This document shows, piece after piece, positions 37,696 through 46,962 of a DNA stretch of 62,574 nucleotides. Both the position numbers and the translations under genes were made by a program. The notes under the pieces are model-generated. The model made no database searches. It was given only the letters and a program-made list of their open reading frames with translations, and was not told where the DNA came from. The DNA comes from Oscillatoria salina IIICB1. GTDB lineage: Bacteria; Cyanobacteriota; Cyanobacteriia; Cyanobacteriales; SIO1D9. The stretch is taken from NCBI RefSeq assembly GCF_020144665.1, contig NZ_JAAHBQ010000027.1, positions 1-62,574 on the forward strand, read 5' to 3'. Position 1 is the stretch's first letter. Each line of letters begins with the position of its first letter.

Positions 37696-39156
37696 ATGAA
37701 GAGGCAAAAACTGACTAGATACACAATTGTAGCAGTAGCTCTAGCTGTTACAGTCGGATTTGGTTTAAGCTTACTTAGCGACGTATCAACAGGAGTGGCG
37801 ATCGCGATAATTTTGCTTAGTAGCTTTTTTTCCTACCAATATCCTCGCACAGGCTTATGGATTTTCCTAATTTACTTACCCATCAGTGGCAGCATAACCT
37901 ATTCCATTGGTGCTGGCAATCCACTCTACCACTTAATCAAAGACGCTTTCTATATTCCCCCACTTTTCGCCTTAATCGACTCCGCAGCCCAAATTCCCCA
38001 ACCCCATCCCAAAATCAAACCTTTAATTCCAGCACTTTTTTTGCTAGTCGCAGTTTGCTTAATAACTCTTCTGTTTGTCAATGTCCCCCAGCAAATCGAA
38101 GCAGGAGCAAATGATAATTCAGTTTTAGTAGGAATACTTGGTTTAAAAGTATTATTAGGGTATATACCCTTAATTTTTTGCGCCTACTATTTAATTCGCT
38201 CCAAATCCGACTTATTCTTCTTAATGCGTCTCCACGTAATTTTAATTATAATTTGTTGCAGTTTAGGTTTATTACAATATATTCTCTTAGTAACAGGCGT
38301 ATGTCCTGGTAGTACTAACTTAAGTGGAGAAGCCATCCACAAAGCCACCTTAGAAGCCCGATGTTTAGTCGGCGGCTCTTTATTGTATTATCCAGAATGG
38401 AAGTTAATTCGCTTACCAGGCACCTTTGTCGCACCTTGGCAATGGGGCTGGTTTTTGATATCCAGTAGCTTTTTCAGCTATGCTACAAGCATCAGCGATC
38501 GCCAAATTCATTGGCGAATTCTTAGTTGGATTGCACTCGCCGCGATCGTAGTTATGGCAGTAATTTCTGGTCAAAGAATCGCCCTTGCTTTAGTTCCTGC
38601 CACCTTAATAATTCTAACATTATTAACAGATAAACACAAGCATTGGCTACCTGTAAAATTAGGTGGAGTTTTGCTCATAGCCACCTTAATTGCTAGTAAC
38701 TCAGAAAAAGTTCAACAGCGCTTAAGAAGTTTTATCTTTCGTTGGAATGCTTCCCCACCCCACTATTTTATTGTCGATCAATTTGACTGGGTAATTGCCG
38801 AACAATCAGGATGGTTAGGAAATGGCTTAGGTAAAGCTACAAATTCCGCTCGGATTTTAGCTAATACTAAACTAATCGAAACTTATTATGCCGGTTTACT
38901 TTACGAAATTGGACCAGTAGGAGTTTTAGCATTTTTGAGTGTAATTTCAGTTTTAATTTTACTGACTTACAATGCCTATAGATCGCTCAAAGAGCCATCC
39001 TTACGCGACCTAGCAATTTGTCTTTGGGTATTTGTATTTTTAGTTGGTTATAACACCTATTACTACCCACTTGCGGTCGATCCAGTAGCAGTTTATTATT
39101 GGTTTTTTGTCGGGGTAATGCTTAAGTTACCAGAAATTGATACGGCTTTAAAATAA
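37696..39156 (+). CDS. polytopic membrane protein, O-antigen ligase/Wzy-like
   Basis: The 486-residue product has about 10-12 hydrophobic helices. Its large loop contains APWQWGWFLISSSFFSYA, VISGQRIALALVPA and GNGLGKATNSARI, features of O-antigen ligase/polymerase (Wzy_C-like) proteins. It would join or polymerise lipid-linked glycans at the outer face of the cytoplasmic membrane. It resembles what is annotated as HpsL in hormogonium polysaccharide loci, but no other hps gene lies nearby, so I leave the symbol blank. It starts with ATG. Confidence 0.7.
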   Translation: MKRQKLTRYTIVAVALAVTVGFGLSLLSDVSTGVAIAIILLSSFFSYQYPRTGLWIFLIYLPISGSITYSIGAGNPLYHLIKDAFYIPPLFALIDSAAQIPQPHPKIKPLIPALFLLVAVCLITLLFVNVPQQIEAGANDNSVLVGILGLKVLLGYIPLIFCAYYLIRSKSDLFFLMRLHVILIIICCSLGLLQYILLVTGVCPGSTNLSGEAIHKATLEARCLVGGSLLYYPEWKLIRLPGTFVAPWQWGWFLISSSFFSYATSISDRQIHWRILSWIALAAIVVMAVISGQRIALALVPATLIILTLLTDKHKHWLPVKLGGVLLIATLIASNSEKVQQRLRSFIFRWNASPPHYFIVDQFDWVIAEQSGWLGNGLGKATNSARILANTKLIETYYAGLLYEIGPVGVLAFLSVISVLILLTYNAYRSLKEPSLRDLAICLWVFVFLVGYNTYYYPLAVDPVAVYYWFFVGVMLKLPEIDTALK

Positions 39157-39209
39157 TCAAGAGCGACCGTTCGCTGACAGTCAATTGCTAATAAATATGG
39201 GTAAAGATT

Positions 39210-40022
39210 ATGGAATTTCTGACTATTTTTCTAGCTAGCTTACTGAGCATTTTTACTCCAGGCGGTGTAATTATTGATAGTAACATTGAAAACGCCTTTC
39301 GCTCTCGGTTTGAAGCAGTAGAAGAGTTTCAAATTCGGATCGATAATGCTCCCAGTTATCAAATTATTCAAGGAAAAATAGAGCGAGTGCGTCTGGCTAG
39401 TAGAGGAGTACAACTCACACCAGATATTCGGCTCGATGTCTTAGAATTAGAAACAGATCCACTCGATGTAGATTGGCGGACTTTACGAACAAGAGAAGGT
39501 AAATTTCCCCAATATTTCCGGAAACCAATACAAGCCGGAGTGCGCTTAGTTTTAACCGAAGCCGATCTCAATCGAGCTTTAAAATCGCCGAGAATAAAAG
39601 CACGAATAGAGCAAGCTGTCAATAGAGCGCTGAAGAATTTTCCAGGAACGACCGCCGAAGGTTACGAATTAAGCAATCTAGAAATAGAATTTTTAGGCAG
39701 CGATCGCTTTCGTTTGCAACTGAGATTGCGTCAAGCAGAAGAAGAGCTTAAAATCGATCTCGAATCAGGATTAAAAGTGTTAGCAGGAAAACGTCTAGAG
39801 CTAATCGAACCAGGAGTGTCTCTCAACGATAGATCGATTCCTGCTGTCTTCGTCAACGGTTTAGCAAATCGAGCCAAAGAAAACCTCGATCTGAGCAAAA
39901 TCTTACCGCCAGAGATTACAGCACGGATCTTACAATTAAAGCTAGAAACAGACGCGATTCAACTAGCAGCATTTCTCAGAGTAGAGGCAGCATCATCCGT
40001 AACTACTAACCCCATTGAGTAA
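39210..40022 (+). CDS. DUF2993 (LmeA-like) protein
   Basis: The 270-residue product has a short hydrophobic N-terminus. A region rich in beta strands then follows, with GVQLTPDIRLDVLELETDPLDVDW, LTEADLNRAL and LKVLAGKRLELIEPGVSLNDR. This is typical of the DUF2993/LmeA family, a lipid-binding-like tubular fold in the periplasm or at the membrane. The cyanobacterial role is unknown. It lies 53 bases after the Wzy-like gene and may share its transcript. Confidence 0.8.
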   Translation: MEFLTIFLASLLSIFTPGGVIIDSNIENAFRSRFEAVEEFQIRIDNAPSYQIIQGKIERVRLASRGVQLTPDIRLDVLELETDPLDVDWRTLRTREGKFPQYFRKPIQAGVRLVLTEADLNRALKSPRIKARIEQAVNRALKNFPGTTAEGYELSNLEIEFLGSDRFRLQLRLRQAEEELKIDLESGLKVLAGKRLELIEPGVSLNDRSIPAVFVNGLANRAKENLDLSKILPPEITARILQLKLETDAIQLAAFLRVEAASSVTTNPIE

Positions 40023-40146
40023 ATCAAGAGTAACAGTAGCATTTCCTGGATGTTTCCGGAGCGGAAATCGCGATCGCCCTTGAGAGTAGTGTGGGTGCAA
40101 AACCTCCTCTGGCTGCTCATGTCGAACCCTAAAGGAGGGCAAATTT

Positions 40147-40752
40147 ATGCAAAATCAAGAAAAAAATCGTCGAGTAGGGCTTGGAGTCATTGCGGGCGTC
40201 TCAGCAGCCGTAGTCATCGCAGTTGCTGGTGGCGGTTGGTGGGCTTGGCATTCCCTAAGAACTTCCTCACCACCAGCTAGTTCCCCAACTGAACAAGCAC
40301 CCACCTCTGTCAGACAAACAGAAACTCAAAAAGCAGAAGTTTATTGGATTGGGGCTACCAGCAATGACATTGAAGTCGTTCCGAACGCGATTACGATCGA
40401 AAATACTGCTCAACCAGAGCAAATCCTCGAAAGTGCTTTCAAGCGCCTTTTAGCAGGACCGAGTGACAAAAATTTCAGCACCACCATTCCCGATGGAACT
40501 ACATTGCGTAGCTTAACCCTAGAGAATGACGGAGTTCACGTCAATCTCTCAGAAGAATTTACCACAGGTGGAGGAACTGCTTCCATGACAGGGCGTGTGG
40601 CACAAGTAATTTATACAGCCACAAGCTTAGACCCTAATGCCCAAGTTTGGATTGAAGTCGAAGGAAAAACACTAGAAGTTTTAGGAGGCGAAGGACTTCT
40701 CCTCGATCAACCTCTAACCCGCAAAGGCTTTGAAAAAGATTTTGACCTTTAA
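40147..40752 (+). CDS. GerMN-domain protein with N-terminal membrane anchor
   Basis: The 201-residue product has one membrane helix (about 11-34), then a Pro/Ser/Thr-rich linker. The GerMN domain (about 60-195) has LESAFKRLLAGPSDKNFSTTIPDGT and VHVNLSEEF, followed by GRVAQVIYTAT. In other bacteria GerMN proteins act at the envelope. In cyanobacteria the role is unknown. A strong GGAGGG Shine-Dalgarno sequence lies about 8 bases before the ATG. Confidence 0.85.
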   Translation: MQNQEKNRRVGLGVIAGVSAAVVIAVAGGGWWAWHSLRTSSPPASSPTEQAPTSVRQTETQKAEVYWIGATSNDIEVVPNAITIENTAQPEQILESAFKRLLAGPSDKNFSTTIPDGTTLRSLTLENDGVHVNLSEEFTTGGGTASMTGRVAQVIYTATSLDPNAQVWIEVEGKTLEVLGGEGLLLDQPLTRKGFEKDFDL

Positions 40753-40803
40753 AGTTACCTGAAAAGCTCAAATCTCACGCCTCACCTGCTGTTGTTAACT
40801 CAA

Positions 40804-41157
40804 CTATTCTCGATTAGCAAGACTAAAATCGCGGAAGTGACGAGCTTGCTGTTCGATGCGCGTGGCGAGGCGATTGCAAACCAAGGTGCATAACTCGTAA
40901 ATCAAGGGATCGGCAACGCTATAGTAAGCAGAAGTGCCTTCACTGCGACGACTAAGAATGCCAGCTTGCAGCATAACTTTTAAGTGCTTGCTGACATTGG
41001 CTTGGGAAGTTTGAGTTGCCTCAACTAGCTCTTGAACGCACTTTTCACCGTCGCGCAGTAAATTTAAAATACGCAGACGCATTGGTTCGCTCAAGATGCT
41101 GAAATACTCAGCAACTTGTTGGACAACTTCTTGAGGTACGGGTTTTGCTAGTTGCAT
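40804..41157 (-). CDS. ArsR/SmtB-family transcriptional regulator
   Basis: The 117-residue product is a winged-helix regulator: FSILSEPMRLRILNLLRDG, then CVQELVEATQTSQANVSKHL (recognition helix) and the wing SRRSEGTSAYYSV. Cysteines at about positions 40 (EKCVQEL) and 90-95 (ELCTLVC) could sense metal or redox state, but the full ArsR metal-binding box is not present. It would bind a palindromic operator as a dimer. Its target is not evident; it converges on the GerMN gene and lies downstream of accB on the same strand. It starts with ATG. Confidence 0.87.
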   Translation of the reverse strand: MQLAKPVPQEVVQQVAEYFSILSEPMRLRILNLLRDGEKCVQELVEATQTSQANVSKHLKVMLQAGILSRRSEGTSAYYSVADPLIYELCTLVCNRLATRIEQQARHFRDFSLANRE

Positions 41158-41222
41158 TAAACTAAGCTAACTACTCGATCCCCAAATTTTAACAGTCTCA
41201 TCCGTCAATAACAATCTAGTGA

Positions 41223-41723
41223 TTATGATTCGGGATCGATCCGCATCAAAGTTTGACCGTACTCAACAGGTTCTCCGTTTTTGACGACAATTTCCATCAC
41301 TTGTCCAGAAATTTCTGCTTCAATTTCATTCATTAGCTTCATCGCTTCGATAATACAGACGGTTTCACCCGGGCGAATAGTTTGACCAACCTCAACAAAA
41401 GGCGGTTCATCAGGTCCGGGTGCGCGATAAAAAGTTCCCACCATTGGTGAAGTAATTTCCACCCATTTACTACTGTCAGGAGTAGATGGAGAAGCAGTTT
41501 CAGAAGCCGTGCTATTAGGAGCAGGCGACTTGAGCGAGGAACTAGGAACAGGGGCAACTGCCAACCCCGCCGAACTGTCTGCCCCCCCATTAGTGGTGGG
41601 TAGAGCAGGTACACCCCGGCGCAAAGTTAATTCAAACTCTTCACTTTTCAGAGTTAGTTCCGCAATATCAGTTTGCGCGATCGCGGCAAGAAGTTCGCGA
41701 ATTTCGTTAAAGTCTACAGGCAC
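41223..41723 (-). CDS. accB: acetyl-CoA carboxylase biotin carboxyl carrier protein
   Basis: The 166-residue product has the N-terminal DFNEIRELLAAIAQTDIAEL motif, a Pro/Ala/Ser linker and the biotinyl domain with biotin attachment lysine in EAMKLMNEIEA. It carries CO2 to acetyl-CoA in fatty acid synthesis. The GTG at 41723 gives MPVDFNEI, the N-terminus I expect for cyanobacterial AccB. An in-frame ATG at 41777 and a longer frame that overlaps efp are less likely. It follows efp on the same strand (100-base gap), the usual efp-accB order in cyanobacteria. Confidence 0.93.
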   Translation of the reverse strand: MPVDFNEIRELLAAIAQTDIAELTLKSEEFELTLRRGVPALPTTNGGADSSAGLAVAPVPSSSLKSPAPNSTASETASPSTPDSSKWVEITSPMVGTFYRAPGPDEPPFVEVGQTIRPGETVCIIEAMKLMNEIEAEISGQVMEIVVKNGEPVEYGQTLMRIDPES

Positions 41724-41823
41724 AGATCGTGCATCCCAAAAGTTTGTTAATTTTCCATTGTCAGCCTTCAGTTGCATCCAGACAAGAGCAACTCTGACTG
41801 AATAAGTAATGACAATTTGTTGT

Positions 41824-42384
41824 TTAGCTTTCTCTACCCAGATAAGAATCGTTGCGGGTATCAATCTTAATCTTTTCTCCCACGGAGATAAACAAAGGAA
41901 CCATTACTTGAGCGCCAGTCTCTACTGTAGCTGGTTTCGAGCCACCAGTAGCCGTATCGCCTTTAACTCCCGGATCGGTTTCAATTACTTCTAAAGTAAC
42001 TGAGGTGGGTAATTCTACTTCCAGCACTTGTCCTTCCCACTGGACAACGTTAATTTCCATACCTTCTTTGATATATTTGACGCGATCGCCAATTTGTTCG
42101 GGAGTTAACCTTGTCTCTTCAAAGGTTTCCATGTCCATAAACACTAGGCGATCGCCCTCAGGATAGGTATACTGCATTGTTCTTTTCTCCAAGATCGCTT
42201 GGGGAACTGTTTCTCCAGCGCGGAAGGTACGCTCGACAACACTACCCGTCTGCACATTTTTTAGCTTGGTTCGGACAAAAGCCGATCCTTTACCAGGTTT
42301 GACATGGAGAAATTCGATCACTCTCCAGACCGCACCATCTAACTCTATCGAAACACCAGTTCTAAAGTCGTTACTAGAAATCAT
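41824..42384 (-). CDS. efp: translation elongation factor P
   Basis: The 186-residue product begins [17 protein letters not shown]. It has the tip loop PGKGSAF with the modifiable lysine at 32 and ends in an OB-fold domain with [19 protein letters not shown] relieves ribosome stalling at polyproline. It is likely co-transcribed with accB, and its promoter must lie in the repeat-rich 426-base gap upstream. Confidence 0.96.
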   Translation of the reverse strand: MISSNDFRTGVSIELDGAVWRVIEFLHVKPGKGSAFVRTKLKNVQTGSVVERTFRAGETVPQAILEKRTMQYTYPEGDRLVFMDMETFEETRLTPEQIGDRVKYIKEGMEINVVQWEGQVLEVELPTSVTLEVIETDPGVKGDTATGGSKPATVETGAQVMVPLFISVGEKIKIDTRNDSYLGRES

Positions 42385-42810
42385 GAAGCTCTTTCACCAA
42401 AATCACAGCCAACGCACTTTCTGCTTCTGTTGTCCTTTTATTCTCCCAGAAATCGATCGCTTAGCTAGCACCGATCTACCCCAGGAAGGAGGAACCGGAA
42501 TACATTTTACCGCTCAATAGCTCTTTCTCTCTCTTCAAGTTAGGCTATTTTCTGGTACCACCCTATGGCAAGATCGAAAAGGGGAATTGGGGGATTAGGG
42601 AGGAGGGGATTGGGGATTGGGTTCAGTTATCAGTAAACAGTGAACAGTTAGCACGTAGCCGCATTTATCAGTTTATCTTCTCAGTCCTCCCCCTCTCTCA
42701 ACTGTCCCCAGTCTCTTTTGTCTCCAATCTCTACTGATAACTGATAACTGGTCACTGTTCGCTACCCAATAACAACCCAAATAGTAAAAATTGAATTGCA
42801 ATATAAATTT
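42385..42810. other. repeat-bearing intergenic region between efp and the cyclophilin gene
   Basis: This is a divergent gap that must hold both promoters. Most of it (about 42590-42750) is the left arm of a long inverted repeat. The first 200 bases show nothing I recognise. Confidence 0.6.
42591..42752. repeat. long inverted repeat, left arm
   Basis: Bases 42621-42681 (61 bp) are a perfect reverse complement of 44045-44105. Similarity continues on the right side through CCCTCTCTC, ACTGTCCCCAGTCTCT, TTGTCTCCAATCTCTACTGA and AACTGATAACTGG with few mismatches. It also continues outward through GGAGGGGATTGGGGA blocks. The arm contains GCACGTAGCCGCATTTATCA, the element also found near 21.3 kb and, in shortened form, at 41-55 and 58.09 kb. 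Confidence 0.9.
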
Positions 42811-43953
42811 ATGCCACTTGAAAAACTTAATTTGTTTAATTGGTGCAAGCGCTTACTCAAAACTAGCGTGACAGTTGTCCTGCTGGTAGCACTTTCTATC
42901 TCTCTGAGTGGGGCTTGGTGGAACTTTGGCAGCAACGAAACTGCCCGTAAGAGTAGTTTGGCTCAAGGAGATGCAATCACCGATCCGACGGCAATTTTAC
43001 GCTATGCCCTTCCTCTTGATAACCAAACGGTGCGCGATTTACAACGTAGCATTGAAGATATTTCCACTCATTTACGAAGCAAACGCTGGAGCCCAATTAG
43101 CCGAGATGTTAAAGAAGCTTCCAAGATTTTAAACCTCAATGCTGACAAATTGTTAGCCAGCATCAATAGCGATCGCCAAACGGATGCTGAGTCTCTCATT
43201 GCTCGAATGAAGGAGAAAGTCAGTCAACTCCGAGAAGCTGTTGATTCTCAAGATCTAGATGCAGTTTGGCAGCAAAGAAGGGCAATTCTCAACGAGCTTA
43301 ACGATCTCGAAGCGATGATGGTGACAGAATTTCCCTTTGAAGTACCTGCTGAATATTCTCATCTGCCTCAACTCAAGGGTCGCGCTACTGTAGAAATGGA
43401 AACCGAAAAAGGCTCTCTTACCATTGTCGTTGATGGTTACAGCGCTCCTGTTAATGCTGGTAATTTTGTCGATTTGGTACAAAGAGGATTTTACGATGGC
43501 ATGGAGATTATGCCTTCCCAAGATTTTATTGTCCAAACTGGCGACCCACCGGGACCTGAATACGGTTTTATCGATCCCGCAACTGGAGAATACCGCGCTA
43601 TTCCTTTGGAAGTGCTAGTTAAAGGCGAAGATGAGCCACTTTACGGTATGACTCTCGAAGCGGCTGGACTTTACCTGGCTCAACCTGTTCTACCTTTTAA
43701 CGCTTATGGTGCAGTGGCTTTAGCACGTCCGGGTAATGACCCTAATGGCGGTTCTTCTCAGTTTTTCTTCTTCAAATTCGATACGGAACTGACTCCTCCA
43801 GGTTTTAATCTGATGGACGGACGTTATTCTGTCTTTGGTTATGTGGTCGATGGTGCAGAAGTTATTGAAAAACTGGCACCAGGAGACAAGATTATTAGTG
43901 CCAAAGTTGTTAAGGGTAGTGACAATTTGGTTCAACCACAACTTAACAGTTAA
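42811..43953 (+). CDS. lumenal-type multidomain cyclophilin (CYP38/TLP40-like)
   Basis: The 380-residue product has an N-terminal hydrophobic export segment (about 15-38, ending SLSGAWW). A helical domain (about 60-180) follows, with LQRSIEDISTHLRSKRWSPI and an acidic coiled-coil. A cyclophilin-type peptidyl-prolyl isomerase domain closes the protein (about 190-375; VEMETEKGSLTIVVDGYSAPV and GSSQFFFFKFD). This order matches the plant thylakoid lumen protein CYP38/TLP40, needed for photosystem II assembly. The usual catalytic residues are only partly kept, as in CYP38. The ATG at 42811 is preferred over a TTG upstream. The gene lies between two long inverted repeats. Confidence 0.87.
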   Translation: MPLEKLNLFNWCKRLLKTSVTVVLLVALSISLSGAWWNFGSNETARKSSLAQGDAITDPTAILRYALPLDNQTVRDLQRSIEDISTHLRSKRWSPISRDVKEASKILNLNADKLLASINSDRQTDAESLIARMKEKVSQLREAVDSQDLDAVWQQRRAILNELNDLEAMMVTEFPFEVPAEYSHLPQLKGRATVEMETEKGSLTIVVDGYSAPVNAGNFVDLVQRGFYDGMEIMPSQDFIVQTGDPPGPEYGFIDPATGEYRAIPLEVLVKGEDEPLYGMTLEAAGLYLAQPVLPFNAYGAVALARPGNDPNGGSSQFFFFKFDTELTPPGFNLMDGRYSVFGYVVDGAEVIEKLAPGDKIISAKVVKGSDNLVQPQLNS

Positions 43954-43967
43954 CAGTTAACTGTTAC

Positions 43968-44138
43968 CAGTTATCAGTTGTCAGTAGAGATTGGAGACAA
44001 GAGAGACTGGGGACAGTGGAGAGAGGGCGAGAACTTGGAAGATAAGAAGATAAACTGATAAATGCGGCTACGTGCTAACTGTTCACTGTTTACTGATAAC
44101 TGAACCCTCCTCCCCAATCCCCTCCTCCCCAATCCCAT
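43968..44138. repeat. long inverted repeat, right arm
   Basis: It is the reverse complement of the left arm at about 42591-42752, with 44045-44105 being a perfect 61-bp match. Blocks in order are CCAGTTATCAG, AGAGATTGGAGACAAGAGAG, GGGGACAGTGGAGAGAGGG, the GCGGCTACGTGCTAACTG core and CCTCCCCAATCCC units. The last units run to within a few bases of the thiL start codon. Confidence 0.9.
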
Positions 44139-44139
44139 C

Positions 44140-45144
44140 ATGAATCAATTGCCACAGACAGTAAAAGATGTGGGAGAACAAGGTCTTCTACAACGCCTGA
44201 AACGCTTTTGTCCTCCGGAAATCGTGGGTGATGATGCAGCAGTAATCGATTTGGCTAGCGATCGCTCTCTGGTGGTAACGACCGATCTGTTAGTCGATAA
44301 GGTGCATTTTAGCGATCGCACTACTTCTCCTGAAGATGCTGGTTGGCGTGCTGCTGCTGCTAATTTGTCTGATTTAGCGGCTATGGGAGCTTCTCCGGTT
44401 GGGATTACTGTGGGTTTGGCTCTTCGAGCAGATGTTTCCTTAGATTGGGTAGAGCGTTTCTACCAAGGTCTTGCTGATTGCTTGGGACAGTATGATACTC
44501 CTATCCTTGGTGGCGATATTTGCCGTTCTGAGGTGGTTACAGTCTCAATTACAGCTTTTGGTCAAGTTCGGCGATCGCAAGCCATTACTAGGTCAGCAGC
44601 GCAACCTGGAGACGCAATTGTCGTTACTGGCTACCACGGTAATTCGCGAGCAGGTTTGGAATTACTCCTCCACCCGCAAACAGCTCAGCATCTCGATCCT
44701 CAATCTCGCGAGTTTTTGCTCCGGGCGCATCAACGTCCTCAACCACGGCTTGATTTATTACCACATTTATTTAATATTGTCAAGAAAAAATTTTCGGTGG
44801 CGGGGATGGACAGCAGCGACGGATTAGCAGACGCAGTAATTCAAATTTGTCAATTCAGCAATCTCAGCGCCCAAATCGACCTTGCCAAAATTCCCATGCA
44901 CCCGGCACTACTCGAACTAGTATCCCCCGAAAAAGCTCTAGAATGGGCTTTATACGGCGGTGAAGACTTTGAATTAGTGATTTGCCTTCCTCATCCTCAA
45001 GCAGTAGCTTTAGTGGCAAAATTAGGGGATTGTGCGGCAATTATCGGCAAAATAACTACCGAAAAACCGGTCATCTTAACAGACAGCCAAGGTAAATATC
45101 CTCAGCAATCAATCAACATCAACGAAAGATTCCCACACTTTTGA
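44140..45144 (+). CDS. thiL: thiamine-monophosphate kinase
   Basis: The 334-residue product has the AIR-synthase/ThiL fold signature IVGDDAAVID near 25-34, then VVTTDLLVDKVHF, AANLSDLAAMGASP and the GGEDFELVICLP segment near 270. It phosphorylates thiamine monophosphate to the active cofactor thiamine diphosphate. The ATG lies right after the right inverted-repeat arm, and no Shine-Dalgarno sequence or thiamine riboswitch is visible. It converges on gap2 across a bidirectional hairpin. Confidence 0.93.
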   Translation: MNQLPQTVKDVGEQGLLQRLKRFCPPEIVGDDAAVIDLASDRSLVVTTDLLVDKVHFSDRTTSPEDAGWRAAAANLSDLAAMGASPVGITVGLALRADVSLDWVERFYQGLADCLGQYDTPILGGDICRSEVVTVSITAFGQVRRSQAITRSAAQPGDAIVVTGYHGNSRAGLELLLHPQTAQHLDPQSREFLLRAHQRPQPRLDLLPHLFNIVKKKFSVAGMDSSDGLADAVIQICQFSNLSAQIDLAKIPMHPALLELVSPEKALEWALYGGEDFELVICLPHPQAVALVAKLGDCAAIIGKITTEKPVILTDSQGKYPQQSININERFPHF

Positions 45145-45246
45145 GCCAATGAAACCCAGCAAATTAAGGTAATTTTTGATTAACAAAATCTTGACAACAC
45201 TAAGTAAAATCGCCCCCAATTGCCAACCAGAACCGAAAACATAGAA

Positions 45247-45301
45247 GTCAGAAATAAGGCAAAACCAGGCTAACGGCTTAATTTTGAACCTTATTTCTGA
45301 C
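45247..45301. terminator. bidirectional hairpin between thiL and gap2
   Basis: GTCAGAAATAAGG (45247-45259) and CCTTATTTCTGAC (45289-45301) form a perfect 13-bp stem. The 29-base loop contains a further CAAAA/TTTTG pairing. It sits between convergent genes and probably ends both transcripts. Confidence 0.7.
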
Positions 45302-45365
45302 CTCCTAAGTCTTAATCCAATTTAGAGAAGCACAAATTGCCTTTCACTTGCCTTCTAAATTGATT

Positions 45366-46379
45366 TTACTGCCACTTCTGAGCGATTAATTCTGCCAGAT
45401 CGACAACTCGTTGCGAGTAACCCCACTCATTGTCATACCAGCCAACAACCTTAACCATATTACCGCCCATAACCATAGTCAGGCTACCATCAGCGATCGA
45501 AGAAGCATCGCTTTTACGATAGTCACAAGAAACCAAAGGATCTTCATTATAAGCAAGAATGCCTTTGAGAGAACCTTCAGCAGCCTCTTTCAAAACATCA
45601 TTAACCTGTTCGGCGATCGCACTTTTCTCAACTTCCACAACCAAATCCACAACAGAAACATTAGGAGTTGGTACGCGCAAAGCAATACCATTGAGTTTCC
45701 CCTTCAAATCCGGTAAAACCAAAGCCACAGCCTTAGCTGCACCAGTGGTTGTCGGAACGATATTAATTGCAGCCGCTCTTGCACGTCGCAAATCGCGGTG
45801 GCTAGCATCCAGTAAACGTTGGTCGCCAGTATAGCTGTGAGTCGTCGTCATCGTCCCCTTAACAATGCCAAACTCTTCGTGAATTACCTTAGCAATAGGA
45901 GCGAGACAGTTAGTCGTACAACTAGCATTGCTAACAATTTTCTGCTTACCATGTTCGTATTGGTCGTGATTAACCCCCATCACGTAAGTGCCGATATCTC
46001 CGCCCTTACCAGGAGCTGTAATCAAAACTTGCTTCGCACCTGCGGCTAAATGCTTAGAAGCACCTTCTTCAGTGACAAAGACCCCTGTAGATTCTACAAC
46101 TAAGTCAATTCCCCAGGCTTCCCAGGGCAAGTTTAATGGGTTGCGATCGGACACGCACTTAATTGTTTTGCCATTGACAGTCAGAGAATTTTCATCCGCC
46201 CCTATCTCAGCATCCAGCGTACCCAGCATCGAATCATATTTCAGCAAGTGGGCATTAGTTTTGGGGTCAGAAGTATCATTAATACCCACAATCTCCAACT
46301 GACTGTCTTCTCTAGTCAGCCAGCATCTCAGGAAGTTACGTCCGATGCGTCCAAACCCGTTGATCGCTACTCTAATCAC
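45366..46379 (-). CDS. gap2: glyceraldehyde-3-phosphate dehydrogenase, photosynthetic type
   Basis: The 337-residue product has NAD(P)-binding GFGRIGRN at 8-15. NDTSDP at 35-40 is typical of the NADP-accepting Gap2/GapB type rather than glycolytic Gap1. The nucleophile is C154 in SNASCTTNC and catalytic H181 lies in THSYTGDQR. It works in the Calvin cycle, reducing 1,3-bisphosphoglycerate. The start is GTG, matching the family N-terminus [16 protein letters not shown] 583-base gap separates it from the divergent murC. Confidence 0.93.
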   Translation of the reverse strand: MIRVAINGFGRIGRNFLRCWLTREDSQLEIVGINDTSDPKTNAHLLKYDSMLGTLDAEIGADENSLTVNGKTIKCVSDRNPLNLPWEAWGIDLVVESTGVFVTEEGASKHLAAGAKQVLITAPGKGGDIGTYVMGVNHDQYEHGKQKIVSNASCTTNCLAPIAKVIHEEFGIVKGTMTTTHSYTGDQRLLDASHRDLRRARAAAINIVPTTTGAAKAVALVLPDLKGKLNGIALRVPTPNVSVVDLVVEVEKSAIAEQVNDVLKEAAEGSLKGILAYNEDPLVSCDYRKSDASSIADGSLTMVMGGNMVKVVGWYDNEWGYSQRVVDLAELIAQKWQ

Positions 46380-46962
46380 TGCGTCTTGCCCTCTGTGTTC
46401 AAGTTCAATAAATTATTTATTCTTAATGTCCCCGATCATATCGCAAAGCTTGCCCATTAAAAATGAGTTTTTTAATTCGACGTGGCAGAAAATCCTCTCA
46501 AGGCTTTTGTTTGTCACCCAACAACTTTTACTTTCACCAGATATAATTGACTCGTTAGTCTGGTAAAGTTTGGTAGCTGCGCCGACGTTGCCGTAAGCGC
46601 TTCCTCCTGAAAGTCTTTTCGTCAAAATTCTGGTTACTTGGGGAGCAATCTGAATGCCACAACTTGTCTTAGTTGCACTCAGCAGATCGTCTCATCTCTA
46701 GCAAAGGGCTTCTTGGCAAGTTGCTAGTTGACGGTAGTGGTTAGCGTAAAGTTTCCCGATTTACTGGAAAATTCCGCGATTATAAGTTAAAACCATCTCA
46801 GGGAAGATGAGATTGAGTTGAATGTAACATAACCTACAAACCTAGCAAACTCTAGCCAAGTAAATTTTTATTCGCTATATCTTGCCAAATCAATTCTTGA
46901 TATTATAAGCGCGTATTAATGCGTAAATTCGGCGTGTGTGGTGTGGTGTGTAAGGAGATTTG
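46380..46962. other. long divergent regulatory gap between gap2 and murC
   Basis: This is the longest gene-free stretch in the window. Short open frames here have no family likeness. A small hairpin (ATCTCA 46795-46800 with TGAGAT 46808-46813) lies mid-gap. A GT-rich run near 46931-46951 precedes the murC ribosome site. It must hold promoters for both genes, and a small RNA or a long gap2 leader is possible but not shown. Confidence 0.5.
46882..46909 (+). promoter_or_regulatory. candidate sigma-70-type promoter of murC
   Basis: TTGCCA at 46882-46887 and TATAAG at 46904-46909 are separated by 16 bases. They lie about 54 bases before the murC ATG. The call rests on similarity to the -35/-10 consensus only. 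Confidence 0.35.

Noticed and set aside
41724-41864. Longer accB frame overlapping the end of efp
   Set aside because: The extension is not like AccB proteins, and the GTG at 41723 gives the expected MPVDFNEI start.
43954-44139. Thiamine riboswitch before thiL
   Set aside because: The region is fully explained by the inverted-repeat arm and shows no conserved TPP-aptamer segments.
46345-46625. Small open frames upstream of gap2 on both strands
   Set aside because: They overlap the gap2 start or each other and have no recognisable sequence features.
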